Positions 9,510 to 18,593 of a stretch of DNA of 64,000 nt are shown piece by piece (within the stretch, counting starts at the first letter, position 1; each line of letters starts with the position of its first letter). This stretch comes from Blautia faecicola (GTDB taxonomy: Bacteria > Bacillota > Clostridia > Lachnospirales > Lachnospiraceae). The position numbers and the translations under genes were made by a program. The stretch spans positions 3,257,501 to 3,321,500 of the forward strand of contig NZ_SDKC01000001.1 in assembly GCF_004123145.1 (NCBI RefSeq), in the 5' to 3' direction. The notes beneath the pieces were generated by a model. The model saw only the letters and a program-made list of their open reading frames with translations. It did no database searches and was not told the DNA's origin.

Positions 9510-12500
9510 TACTCGTTACCCTCCTTTTTCTTCTTTTTGTGTGCAACAACAGAAGTTACGGCGATACCGACAGCAGAAAGTCCGGCAAGGACATACCAAA
9601 ATTTCATATTGGTATCATCTCCTGTTTTCGGAGTATCCCTTAATTCATTGTGCATTTTTACGACGGCTGTTTCATCAAGTTTGATAGTAACATTCTGGTC
9701 GGCAGGTGTGATATATGCGGCAGACGCATTGTTAGCCACCTCTGATACGGTATATTCGCCAATACGAAGTCCCTCAATCACGATTTCACCGTTCTTATCT
9801 GTTTCAAATGTCATATCATAACCATTTGCTCCGGTTACTCTGAACGCAAAACCTTTGACCTTACCGTCCGAAGATGTCTTGACGATTTTCAGTGTTCCAC
9901 GCATAGCTTCATTGATGAATCCAACGCCTGCCTTATTCTCAACGGAATAAGTTGTTTCGTCCTTTTCAATGAAAACAGAGTATTCTCCCTTATCAAGCAG
10001 GAAGCCCTCCGGTGCTTTTGTTTCACGGACAATATATTTTCCGTAAAGCAACTCTTTCATCTCATAAATTCCGGTTTCAGTTTCTTCAAGATTTCCGATA
10101 AGTTCATCGCCATCATCAATCTTTCCGTTCTCATTGGTGTCCTTATATACCTCAAAGGTTGCACCCGTAAGCTTGTTATCTGGATATTCAGCGTCCACTT
10201 TTGTGAGTCTGATATTGCCGTGAACATACTCATTGACAATCTCGATTTCAACTACCTGCTCGGCTTCACTGATATTGACCTCATACGCTTTTTCATCAAG
10301 AACAAATCCCTTTGGCTGCTCGATTTCTCTTACAATCCATTTGCCATAAGGAACTTTTGCAAAAGAAAAACTACCGTCTTTTGCAGAGGTAGTCGTCATA
10401 AGTGCAGTATCCTTTGTAAATTCTGTTTCTTCGGCTTTGAAGATACCGATAACAGCACCCTCAAGTGCTTCTCCATTCTCATCAATCTTCTTACCTGATA
10501 CAGAACCATAGATAAGTTCATTCTTGATTTCTTTTCCGTCATTCACTTTTATTTCAACCGTTGCGGTATCCTGACCTGCGTATTCAAATGCAACCGGATA
10601 TTTCGTATCTGAGAGAACATAATGCTCATCGGTTGCAATCTCTTTGACATAGTATTTGCCAAACGGAAGGTCTGACTTCATATCAGCAGTTCCATTTTCA
10701 TTTACACTGACAATCTCAATCAGTCCATCAGCCGGAATAACTGTACCGCTTGCAGATACAATATCTTCTGCGGCATAAAGACCAAAGCTGATATTTTTGA
10801 TTTCTCCGTTGTCGCCAATACCAAATGTCTTATCCTTTTCAATGGCTTTTGCAAGGCTTACCTGCACTTTCTGTCTTTCGTTATAGAATGATGTGGAAGT
10901 TTCGGTAACAGATATATTCTGACCTGCATAAGTAAACTCAACCGTATGTGTTTCGCCACTGACTACCATTCCGTAAGGTGCGGTAATTTCCTTGACCTCG
11001 TATTTTCCGAGATAAAGTTCTTTGCTCTTAACAAACCCATTGGAGCTTGTTGTGATAGTATCTACCACTTCGCCCTTTGAATAGCGGAGTGTACCGTCCG
11101 GTGTACTAATATCTTCCGCAGCACGGACTTCATAAACTGCACCCTCAAGTCCTGCCACTTCATAAACAGGCTGATAGATAACATCACTGTCCTCAGAACC
11201 ACTTACATTGACACCGCTAAATACTTCTCCGGTCTTTTCAACCATGATAGTACCTTTCTGTGCCATATTCGGCTTATTGACTTTCACAACAGTTACGCCG
11301 CCTTCCTCTGTGGAATTTTCTTCGGTAATATCAAAATATACCGGAGTATCATCAAGTACATATCCATATGGAGCTTGTACCTCTACGATAGAATATCCCT
11401 TGCCGTAATCCAGTTTCTCAGGTGTGACAAGAGAACCATTTGCGTCGGTATAGAACACATCAATCGTGGTTGGTGTCGGATAAGTAAAGGTCATTTTGAC
11501 CTGATTGCCCTGCGGGTCGTAAATCTTAAATCCTGCTCCTGCATACGGAATACTCTTTCCGCTTTCTGCGTCCACCTTGACTACATTGACAAAGCTCTCG
11601 AAGTTACGGTTATTGATAAGATAACGGTAGGTCTGTGCGTTCTGTGAAATGAACACATCAAAATCATCCATCATCTCTCTGCCTTCCCAACCGGAAGTCT
11701 GGTGTACGGTATAAATACCATACGGCATATCTTTTGTCTGACCGAAGCCATTTTCATCGCAAACGATAGTATCTCTCTCGTCTTTATTGGCTGCGTCATA
11801 GCTTCCGGCAGATTTCAAATAAATCTCAAAGGAAGCACCCTTTTCAGGAGTTTCAATCTTTGTTTCTCCATCATCAGTGTGTTTAATGATAGCCACGTTA
11901 CCTTTGATTACCTGCTCGGTTACATCATTGGAAGTAAGGTTGTGTTCCACCTCATAAAGTTTCGGGTCTGCACCTACCTTGTGAATGGTCTTATCAAGGA
12001 GATAGCCTTCACTCGGTGTAATTTCACGGATTGTCCAGTCGGTATCACAAACATATTCTTTGGTAGTGAACTGACCGTTTTCATCAGTAACATACTTATC
12101 AACAAGCGTTTCTCCCTTATAGATACCGTAAACTGCTCCTGAAAGTTTGGCATTGCCCTGTGCTTCGCCTTTCTCTGCGTCGCTCTTTGTTACTGTTACA
12201 GTAAATTTCTTCAAAATATTGTTGAAGTTTCTTGTGGTTACTTCTTTCCACTTCACTGGTGCAGTCTGATTTTTCGGCACAACATAACGGATAGCTGTGT
12301 CTACTTCTTCAAGGGTATATGGTTCAGAACCACTGATAAGCACATCTTTGAAAGTTGCCACACCGTTTTTATCCGTAACTGCATACTGGTCAACGGCAGC
12401 ACCGGAAAGAGAAGTACCGAAAAGATGGAACTTCACACCTTCTACGAGGTTATCTTCTGAGGATTTAACCACCTGAAGGTCGCCACGCTTCAATTTGTTA

Positions 12501-13759
12501 TTGAAAGTGACCTTTGCAACCTGCCCTGCTACAACGGTAACTCTATGTGTTTCCTGCGGCTCATACTTGTCGTATGCCTGCTCGGTTACGGTATAGATAC
12601 CCGGCATAAGGTTATCAATCTGGAACTTACCGCCATTGGCTGTTGTAACCGTCTGATTGATACCGTTTCCGTTAATCGTGAAGTTGATACCATCAACCTT
12701 GCCGTCCTCACTTGTCTTTACAATCTGACAAGAACCATAGCTGACTTTCATCTTCACATAACCGTTGATACTGTCGCTTACTTCCTGAGCATAGCTGACA
12801 ACATCTTGCACACTGGAATTTTGGTTGTGTTTACCCTCTGACCATACAACCACACCTCTGCGGACTGCATTTTTCTTGGTTGCGGTAATGGTAAATTCCT
12901 TACTCGGTGCAGTATCCATAGAAACCGTAAGTTTGTTGCCGTCTACCGAAAAACTCACTCCACTGATACTTGCCTTAAAATCATATTTGGAAAGCACATT
13001 ATTGGAGTCTGTCAGAGTAGTTGTGTACTTACTTCCGTTCCACTCAAGTTCTATTGTCTTTGCCGAACCGGATGATTTATTACAAAAGCTCGGTATGGTC
13101 GCATGGTTCTGTACACTCTGCACCATACTGTTGTAATAACTAAAAATCTTATTGCGGAGCGGATGCTTTGCATTGATGACATCTTTCACATTGCTGCAAC
13201 CACTGGCTGCTACATGATTGAAGTTCGCATCACGCTCTCCGATAACAGTTTCCCAGATAAGAAGCTGTGTGGCATAAGCCTGTGCAATGCTGTTTGCTGC
13301 TGCTTCATTCTGTGACCTCCAAGATGTCGAGATTGTCCCACGGTAGCCATACTGTAAAATACGACCAACGAAAAGACGGATTTCATCTCCGGAAATAACC
13401 CCGTTGGCTGCAAGGTTATTAAAATAATTTTCGTCATACTTATTCATTGTCTGACCGACCTTGAGCGAAACTCCCGGCTCAATACAATAAGCAACATTGC
13501 CTGAGTATGAGCCGATAGCCTTTAGATTGGTAAAATTGGAACGTCCGGTATGCCAACCATTTTTCAAGGTCAAATTGCTATGTCCCCATACCCCATCGTA
13601 ATTAGCATCGCCATCACGAGGGAAATCGACCATATAAACATCGGCTTTTTCTCCCGAAGCTGCAAATGCCGTGGTCGAGCCAATGCCTGCAAAAGTGGTC
13701 ACACACATAAGGGTCGCCAAGAAAAGCGACGTGACTCTTTTGAATTTTGACTTTATCAT
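9509..13759 (-). CDS. Sortase-anchored collagen-binding-type adhesin with thioester and CnaB domains
   Basis: This 1416-aa surface protein starts at MIKSKFKRVT (AGGAGG seven bases upstream), not at the earlier in-frame codons. It has a signal peptide (about 1-35) and an N-terminal thioester-type domain with Cys92 in YCIEPG and Gln165 in TQLLIWE. A long run of CnaB-type beta-sandwich repeats follows, recognisable by repeated KTS.DGKVEG and YTVxE elements. The sorting signal is TPKTGDD, a hydrophobic segment and the basic tail KKKKKEGNE. Its position between parB and the helicase is typical of ICE-borne adhesins. It probably binds host matrix or neighbouring cells; collagen binding is assumed from the family. 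Confidence 0.88.
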   Translation of the reverse strand: MIKSKFKRVTSLFLATLMCVTTFAGIGSTTAFAASGEKADVYMVDFPRDGDANYDGVWGHSNLTLKNGWHTGRSNFTNLKAIGSYSGNVAYCIEPGVSLKVGQTMNKYDENYFNNLAANGVISGDEIRLFVGRILQYGYRGTISTSWRSQNEAAANSIAQAYATQLLIWETVIGERDANFNHVAASGCSNVKDVINAKHPLRNKIFSYYNSMVQSVQNHATIPSFCNKSSGSAKTIELEWNGSKYTTTLTDSNNVLSKYDFKASISGVSFSVDGNKLTVSMDTAPSKEFTITATKKNAVRRGVVVWSEGKHNQNSSVQDVVSYAQEVSDSINGYVKMKVSYGSCQIVKTSEDGKVDGINFTINGNGINQTVTTANGGKFQIDNLMPGIYTVTEQAYDKYEPQETHRVTVVAGQVAKVTFNNKLKRGDLQVVKSSEDNLVEGVKFHLFGTSLSGAAVDQYAVTDKNGVATFKDVLISGSEPYTLEEVDTAIRYVVPKNQTAPVKWKEVTTRNFNNILKKFTVTVTKSDAEKGEAQGNAKLSGAVYGIYKGETLVDKYVTDENGQFTTKEYVCDTDWTIREITPSEGYLLDKTIHKVGADPKLYEVEHNLTSNDVTEQVIKGNVAIIKHTDDGETKIETPEKGASFEIYLKSAGSYDAANKDERDTIVCDENGFGQTKDMPYGIYTVHQTSGWEGREMMDDFDVFISQNAQTYRYLINNRNFESFVNVVKVDAESGKSIPYAGAGFKIYDPQGNQVKMTFTYPTPTTIDVFYTDANGSLVTPEKLDYGKGYSIVEVQAPYGYVLDDTPVYFDITEENSTEEGGVTVVKVNKPNMAQKGTIMVEKTGEVFSGVNVSGSEDSDVIYQPVYEVAGLEGAVYEVRAAEDISTPDGTLRYSKGEVVDTITTSSNGFVKSKELYLGKYEVKEITAPYGMVVSGETHTVEFTYAGQNISVTETSTSFYNERQKVQVSLAKAIEKDKTFGIGDNGEIKNISFGLYAAEDIVSASGTVIPADGLIEIVSVNENGTADMKSDLPFGKYYVKEIATDEHYVLSDTKYPVAFEYAGQDTATVEIKVNDGKEIKNELIYGSVSGKKIDENGEALEGAVIGIFKAEETEFTKDTALMTTTSAKDGSFSFAKVPYGKWIVREIEQPKGFVLDEKAYEVNISEAEQVVEIEIVNEYVHGNIRLTKVDAEYPDNKLTGATFEVYKDTNENGKIDDGDELIGNLEETETGIYEMKELLYGKYIVRETKAPEGFLLDKGEYSVFIEKDETTYSVENKAGVGFINEAMRGTLKIVKTSSDGKVKGFAFRVTGANGYDMTFETDKNGEIVIEGLRIGEYTVSEVANNASAAYITPADQNVTIKLDETAVVKMHNELRDTPKTGDDTNMKFWYVLAGLSAVGIAVTSVVAHKKKKKEGNE

Positions 13760-13774
13760 TGCGTTTCCTCCTGT

Positions 13775-13809
13775 AAAAATTGAAAAACACACCGTATCGC
13801 TACGATGTG
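13775..13809 (-). terminator. Intrinsic terminator in the adhesin leader (possible attenuator)
   Basis: A CACATCGTA / TACGGTGTG stem with a GCGA loop is followed by TTTTTC and further T-rich sequence. It lies 15 bases before the adhesin ribosome site. A second hairpin, CGGCAG / CTGCCG, lies just upstream at about 13,833-13,851. The position suggests conditional termination before the adhesin. Confidence 0.6.
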
Positions 13810-13928
13810 CCTTTGTGGATTTTCTCTTACGGCAGAATTTACCTGCCGAAAAACAAATGCGGTTTTTTCGTTAATTTTTCATTTTACCATACACCTCCAG
13901 TCCGTTCCTATTGTGCGACTACTCCTTA

Positions 13929-13971
13929 GAGATAGACATATACTTTGAGATAGCTATATTCAAGTGAGATA
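13929..13971. promoter_or_regulatory. Three phased GAGATA repeats upstream of the adhesin
   Basis: GAGATA occurs at 13,929-13,934, 13,947-13,952 and 13,966-13,971 in the same orientation, 18-19 bp apart. This is in the 285-bp gap between parB and the adhesin. The array resembles iterated regulator-binding sites. The rest of the gap holds the leader hairpins and no gene. Confidence 0.4.
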
Positions 13972-14044
13972 ATATATATCATTTTCGGTAGGTAAAAGTA
14001 TAACTAAGGGGTTAGAGTGTGAGAAAGGGGAACTGTAAAACAAG

Positions 14045-14992
14045 CTATCTGCTGTCACGCTCTGCACGGTTACGCAAAAACTTGTTATAATGCTCCAATG
14101 CCTTGCAGACAAAATCCTCCGTCTGACTGACGGGAATGTTTTTCGGGATAAGCTGTCTTACTCTGTCGCCCCTCAACACGATTTTTTCCCTTTGGTTCGG
14201 CTTTTCCTCAGACATAACAGCGTGGATTGCTTCTGTTGTAAGATTGCCCTCGTTGAATAACTTTCGCATACGGATTGTCTGGTCGTGTGACGGGGTTGCG
14301 TCATTCAGGTCAATTTCATCAACCACATCACGCTGGCAATCTTCATCAAGATAGGAAAGTTCTACGGCAGGACGCATTTTAATACGCCCCTCATCAACAA
14401 ATTCAAGCAGTTCGGGAACAAGGTTTGTCAGACGAACATAACGCTGTATTTGTGTGTTACTATCCTGACTCTCAGAAGCTAAAATCTCTCTTGATTTACC
14501 CACAATAGAATTGTGTCCCACTGGGACTCCATTTTCTTTGCTCGGTCTGCCTGCTTGCCTTTTCATTGCTTCCAAACGCATTTTATAAGCAAAGGCTTTT
14601 TCACTCGGCAATATCTCTGACCTCTGAAAATTACTCTCAACCATTAAAATGGTCGCTTCATCTCTGTTCAGGTCTACAATCTCACTTCGCAGTGTTTCAA
14701 ATCCTGCCAGTTCACACGCTCGCTTTCGTCTGTGCCCTGAAACAAGTTCATATCTGCCGTCCTCTTTCTGCCTTACCGTTGCCGGAGTAATAACCCCTCT
14801 TTCCTTGACACTCTCCACAAGCTGCATCATATCTTCATCGTCCCTGACCTTAAACGGGTGGTCGGGAAAATCATCAATCAGCTCTAACGGAATATCTCGG
14901 ATTTTTGAAAGCTGTTCTTCATCTCTTTGTGCCTGCGTGGTAAATAAATCATCGAGCTTCGTGAGAGTGAAGTCGCTCTTTCTTCCTGCCAT
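14045..14992 (-). CDS. parB: ParB/Spo0J-family partition protein
   Basis: This 315-aa protein carries the ParB N-terminal domain, with GHRRKRACELAG at about 99-110, followed by a helix-turn-helix region and a C-terminal domain. It would bind element centromere-like sites and work with ParA to keep the excised circular element in dividing cells. The ATG at 14,992 has GGAGG nine bases upstream. The gene overlaps the 3' end of parA by 44 bp, so the pair is translationally linked. Confidence 0.9.
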   Translation of the reverse strand: MAGRKSDFTLTKLDDLFTTQAQRDEEQLSKIRDIPLELIDDFPDHPFKVRDDEDMMQLVESVKERGVITPATVRQKEDGRYELVSGHRRKRACELAGFETLRSEIVDLNRDEATILMVESNFQRSEILPSEKAFAYKMRLEAMKRQAGRPSKENGVPVGHNSIVGKSREILASESQDSNTQIQRYVRLTNLVPELLEFVDEGRIKMRPAVELSYLDEDCQRDVVDEIDLNDATPSHDQTIRMRKLFNEGNLTTEAIHAVMSEEKPNQREKIVLRGDRVRQLIPKNIPVSQTEDFVCKALEHYNKFLRNRAERDSR

Positions 14993-15773
14993 CGGCTAAC
15001 ACCTCCTTTGTAAATTCAGTGTATGCCTTAGACACTGTACTGTTTGGCTCATAAGCATAAATGCTCTTGCCTTTGGAAGAAGTTTCAGCGGCTTTTACGG
15101 CAATCGGGATTTGTGTTCGATACATTCTTATCTGATTACCAAAATTCGCCCTGAGTGCTTCCACTGTACTCTTTGCAAGGTTTGTTCGGCTATCCACCAA
15201 AGTAAGAAGCATACCGTCTATCTTAATATCCGGATTGATATACTTCTTTACTTTTGAAATGGTCTGCACAAGCTGTGTCATACCCTTTGCAGGCAAATAC
15301 TGAGCCTGAACCGGAATGATAACACTGTCTGCCGCCGATAAAGCATTGAGAGTAACCATACCAAGTGAAGGCATACAGTCTATAATTACATAATCATATC
15401 TGTTTTTCACTTGACTCAAATAATTCTTGAGGGTAGTTTCTCTGCTCATTGCGTTTACAAGGTTAAATTCCATTGCTGAAAGCTCAAGGTTTGCCGGAAC
15501 AAGGTCAACACCTTCTTCGTGGTGCAGGATACCAACCATAGGGTCTGTCATCGTTTCATTGATTACATCTGTGAGTTTCGTTGCAAGCGTGATACCCAAA
15601 CCGTCTGTATCCTGCCAACCAAGACAAGTCGTTAAATCGCCCTGCGGGTCTGCGTCTATGAGCAATACTTTCTTGCCCTGCATTGCAAGTCCGACTCCAA
15701 GATTAACCGTTGTAGTGGTTTTACCGACTCCGCCTTTCTGATTGCATACGGCAATCGTTTTGCAGTTCGACAC
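14949..15773 (-). CDS. parA: ParA-family partition ATPase
   Basis: This is a deviant-Walker ATPase: CNQKGGVGKTTTTVNLG near the N-terminus, DADPQGDLT as the A' motif and IIDCMPSLG as Walker B. I prefer the GTG start at 15,773 (VSNCKTIAVCNQKGG), because AGGAGGGC lies about ten bases upstream and the protein then matches the usual family start at 274 aa. An in-frame ATG at 15,809 would give 286 aa. It acts with the overlapping ParB. The roughly 490-bp upstream leader holds a cryptic small ORF. Confidence 0.9.
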   Translation of the reverse strand: MSNCKTIAVCNQKGGVGKTTTTVNLGVGLAMQGKKVLLIDADPQGDLTTCLGWQDTDGLGITLATKLTDVINETMTDPMVGILHHEEGVDLVPANLELSAMEFNLVNAMSRETTLKNYLSQVKNRYDYVIIDCMPSLGMVTLNALSAADSVIIPVQAQYLPAKGMTQLVQTISKVKKYINPDIKIDGMLLTLVDSRTNLAKSTVEALRANFGNQIRMYRTQIPIAVKAAETSSKGKSIYAYEPNSTVSKAYTEFTKEVLADGRKKERLHSHEAR

Positions 15774-15943
15774 TTCTTTTTGCCCTCCTTTCTGAAAATT
15801 CATAGCCACCGCATTATGGCTATGTACCTGACCGACTCATTTCCTAATCGGTCATAGCAATATTTGTTCTCAACACCCCTTGCCAAGCAAAATGCTTATG
15901 GGAAGTCACTAAGGAACAGACTGCTTATCTGTATCATAGGATT

Positions 15944-16072
15944 CTAACCTCTGCCGGGTACTCCGCCAGCTCCGTAGAGAAGTATCATTATCATTCTGAC
16001 TGTCATCGCCATATCAGGGGCAGCCTGATACTCATAGCCGGAGTTCTCGCTATTCTGAAATACAGAAATCAC
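15944..16072 (-). CDS. Candidate 42-aa peptide upstream of parA
   Basis: A GTG-initiated frame encodes a hydrophilic N-terminal half (SVFQNSENSGYEYQAAPD) and a methionine-rich hydrophobic half (MAMTVRMIMILLYGAGG) before a TAG stop. Its composition looks protein-like, but the ribosome site is weak (GCAGGT). It lies in the otherwise geneless 15,774-16,261 interval upstream of parA. It may be a leader peptide, a membrane microprotein or chance. Confidence 0.35.
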   Translation of the reverse strand: MISVFQNSENSGYEYQAAPDMAMTVRMIMILLYGAGGVPGRG

Positions 16073-16261
16073 GGCGTACCTGCTAAAGTGGCTATCATCA
16101 GAAATAAAGTCTTAGTGAATGACTTATTCAATTTTCAAGCGAAAAGGTTTCCGTTTTTTGCTATCCGGAATCAACCCCTTCACTCATTTGGACAACGGGG
16201 TATGAAATGCACACCCAAAATCGCCGCTTTTCCGAAAATTTTTCAAAAAATTTTTTTGAAA

Positions 16262-16299
16262 TAAAAAAAGCCGCCTGCTCCAGTTAGGAAACAGACGGC
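16262..16299 (-). terminator. Rho-independent terminator after the zinc-ribbon/small-protein pair
   Basis: A long stem, GCCGTCTGTTTCC / GGAGCAGGCGGC with loop TAACT, is followed by seven T residues on the minus strand, just after the stop of the 16,310-16,489 gene. Confidence 0.85.
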
Positions 16300-16309
16300 A
16301 AACCACGTT

Positions 16310-16489
16310 CTAAATATATTCAATTTTTAATTTCTTTTTCTTTGCACCAAGCACTTTACAGAGAACATCATCTACTGCGTCGGTGTATCGTCCTTGAGCT
16401 GCTAAATTGTTCTTCAGTTCGATGAGCGATTGTATCACTCGGCTTCGTTCTTCTTCTTTTAAGTATATATGATAGGTTTTCTCTCTCAT
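16310..16489 (-). CDS. Small conserved ICE protein, basic C-terminus
   Basis: The start chosen is ATG at 16,489 (MREKTYHIYLK), which overlaps the upstream stop as ATGA and has GGAGG seven bases upstream. The product is 59 aa: a strand-like KTYHIYL, two helices (SRVIQSLIELKNNLAA; TDAVDDVLCKVLGA) and a lysine-rich end KKKKLKI. Small proteins of this kind are common in Firmicutes ICEs near parA. The shape is reminiscent of a small nucleic-acid-binding protein, but this is not proven. It is translationally coupled to the zinc-ribbon protein. Confidence 0.72.
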   Translation of the reverse strand: MREKTYHIYLKEEERSRVIQSLIELKNNLAAQGRYTDAVDDVLCKVLGAKKKKLKIEYI

Positions 16490-17877
16490 TGGCTGTTCCT
16501 CCATCTTTCAAATGTATTTCTGATTATCTCCACATCTTCCTCGGTATCGGAAGAAATAAATATATGTACGCTCTGAAAAGTTCTTTTTAAGCTGTCGGCA
16601 TAATCCAGTTCTGTGCCTTTCATCGGCAGTTTAATCAGCCTTATTCCTCGTTGCTTACACATATACTCTTTCATTATTTCTATATTCTCGTCGGCACTTT
16701 CTGACTCAATAGCCAACTTTTCTGAAGGTATGTATGTTTCAAGCGGAACTCCAAGCAATCGGTCTGAACCAAGTTCTGCTTTCAAGCCTTTCCTATTAGA
16801 ATAATAGCTGACAGCCAAAGCAGGAAATAGAAATAAATACTCCTGCTCACAAATTCGACAGCCTTTATTCAATATCGTTCTTTCATTTATCTTCATACTC
16901 CACGAATGACCGTGCCTGCATTTCCACCACACTCTCTTTGCTGAATTTCGTGATACTTCTGTCGGTTGAAATTTATTCTTTTCATAATCCCATTCGATAA
17001 GAAGCTGATTATCTGTTGTCGCCAAATCATTATATCCGGCAAGGACTTCTCTCTCCGCACAAACGGGGCATACCGTACCTTTCACACGGGCATTGATAAC
17101 TGATTTCCACTCGTTACCGCATTTACTGCACCTCCACCAGACATTTTTCCTCGACTTTGCATTTACTTCATCAGGTTTTAATGGCAAGTTCTTCTCCGAC
17201 CACTCCGAAGCAATTTCAGGGTGTGTTGTCTGCAAATCGTTAAACCCTTTCAGGAATATGTACCCACTGCAATACGGGCATTTACTCCCACCGGAACGGG
17301 TAGAGATAAGGCTGTTCCACTCTCTGCCGCAATCCTTACACTTCCACCAAGCCTTTCGATTAGCAAAGACCGTAACCTGAGTTGGAAGTAACGGATAATT
17401 TCTGTCCGACCACTCGGCTGCTATATCCGGCAGAAGTGTTGCAAGGTCATTAAATCCTGCCAACACTTTATTATGGGAGCAATACGGACAACCTGTTTTA
17501 TTTATTGTCCTGCTCTTAACGGCAGCTTCCCACTCGTGTCCTTTCTCACATCTCCAAATCACTTTCTTATGAGAACCAATAGAAACCTCTGTCGGTTTTA
17601 TCTTATTCTTTTTCGACCACTGCTTTACCAGTAATGGCTCTAATGTCGCCAAATCGTTAATACCTGCAATCACTCTCGCACCGGAACATATCGGGCATTT
17701 TTCTCCATTAGAACGAGCCTTAACGCTTGTCTGCCATTCGTGACCGCAAGCACCTTTCCACCATACTTTTTTATTTGAACCAAAGGTAATATCTTCAGGC
17801 GTAAGTGGTAAGTTCTTCTCCGACCACTCCGAAATGAGTTCTGGGTGTACTTCTGCTAAACTGTTATTCATAGCCAA
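16486..17877 (-). CDS. Five-repeat zinc-ribbon protein with nuclease-like C-terminus
   Basis: The 463-aa protein has five tandem repeats of about 65 residues of the probable zinc-ribbon type (DUF4379/PF14311-like). Each repeat has H-P/L-P..EWS, then VWWKC..GHEW or CG.EW, then CP.CS, then a LAG.NDLAT linker. After the array comes a region (about 350-463) with LLGVPLETYIPSEKLAIESES and KQRGIRLIKL, which resembles the Vsr/restriction-endonuclease-like tail seen in some of these proteins. The expected catalytic Asp-rich residues look altered. The likely start is TTG at 17,877, seven bases after GGAGG; an ATG is at 17,871. DNA binding is inferred; the function is unknown. Confidence 0.75.
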   Translation of the reverse strand: MAMNNSLAEVHPELISEWSEKNLPLTPEDITFGSNKKVWWKGACGHEWQTSVKARSNGEKCPICSGARVIAGINDLATLEPLLVKQWSKKNKIKPTEVSIGSHKKVIWRCEKGHEWEAAVKSRTINKTGCPYCSHNKVLAGFNDLATLLPDIAAEWSDRNYPLLPTQVTVFANRKAWWKCKDCGREWNSLISTRSGGSKCPYCSGYIFLKGFNDLQTTHPEIASEWSEKNLPLKPDEVNAKSRKNVWWRCSKCGNEWKSVINARVKGTVCPVCAEREVLAGYNDLATTDNQLLIEWDYEKNKFQPTEVSRNSAKRVWWKCRHGHSWSMKINERTILNKGCRICEQEYLFLFPALAVSYYSNRKGLKAELGSDRLLGVPLETYIPSEKLAIESESADENIEIMKEYMCKQRGIRLIKLPMKGTELDYADSLKRTFQSVHIFISSDTEEDVEIIRNTFERWRNSQ

Positions 17878-17952
17878 ACCTCAACCTCCTTGTGCTTAGA
17901 GTATATGAAGTTTTAGCTTTATCTTGTAGTTTGCGAATATCCGTATAAATAG

Positions 17953-17992
17953 AAAAAGCCCTTTGAGAAAAGGATTTCTCCTCTCTCAAAAG
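17953..17992 (-). terminator. Rho-independent terminator after the 189-aa orphan gene
   Basis: A CTTTTGAGAGAGGA / TCCTTTTCTCAAAGG stem with a GAAA loop is followed by GCTTTTTC on the minus strand. It separates the orphan gene from the zinc-ribbon operon. Confidence 0.75.
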
Positions 17993-18023
17993 ACTGGCAA
18001 ACAACTGGATAATTTATATATAA

Positions 18024-18593
18024 TCAGCTATCTAATAAATTGAATTTACGCTGCAAATAACATTCTATAAATAAAGCTGCTTGATTGTCCGCATATTCAG
18101 AAGCGGATGATTCATGATTAACAATTACTATCGTTTCGCTCCACTCCGCACCACTTGGATTATTTAAAAATATTCTAGCATATCTGTTATCTTTTTCTCC
18201 GTTTCTACTATCAAATAGTAAATCCGGATTAGTGTAATTAGTTTTCCCAGCAACAATACCATAGTTCTTACCATTAACATTAAAAAACTTAATGTAGGTA
18301 AAGAAACGATTGTTTTCTCCTAGATTTTCCTTGTTTTCTTTATAATATTTCTTTATTTTTGCTTTTGTAGCTTTTTCCATCTTAACAACATTTTTTAACT
18401 TGCTGTTTCTTAACTCTTTTAAAATATATTCCATAGAATACCATTCAAATGGCAACTCAATCCCATAACAAGAAATCGTAAATTTATCTTTATCTGCACC
18501 TACATTTTTATTCATATCTTTATCCTGCATAAAATCTTTATTATCATTTTCATTTATTTTGAAAAATGGGCAATCCCGATTGGAATTGCCCAC
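18024..18593 (-). CDS. AT-rich orphan protein at the ICE end
   Basis: This 189-aa protein has no family I can name. Its N-terminal third is N/K/D-rich; then come a compact region (TISCYGIELPFEWYSMEYILKEL), a lysine-rich helical segment, and a C-terminal domain with YGIVAGKTN, RNGEKDNRYARIFL and ALFIECYLQRKFNLLDS. The last pattern distantly recalls GIY-YIG nuclease layout (GIY-like strand, Arg region, late Glu helix), which I treat as a weak hint only. It is the outermost gene of the element, next to lysS, with its own terminator, so it is likely cargo. Confidence 0.6.
   Translation of the reverse strand: MGNSNRDCPFFKINENDNKDFMQDKDMNKNVGADKDKFTISCYGIELPFEWYSMEYILKELRNSKLKNVVKMEKATKAKIKKYYKENKENLGENNRFFTYIKFFNVNGKNYGIVAGKTNYTNPDLLFDSRNGEKDNRYARIFLNNPSGAEWSETIVIVNHESSASEYADNQAALFIECYLQRKFNLLDS

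Noticed and set aside
11702-12142. Plus-strand ORF inside the adhesin
   Set aside because: It is the complement of CnaB-repeat coding sequence with no independent support.
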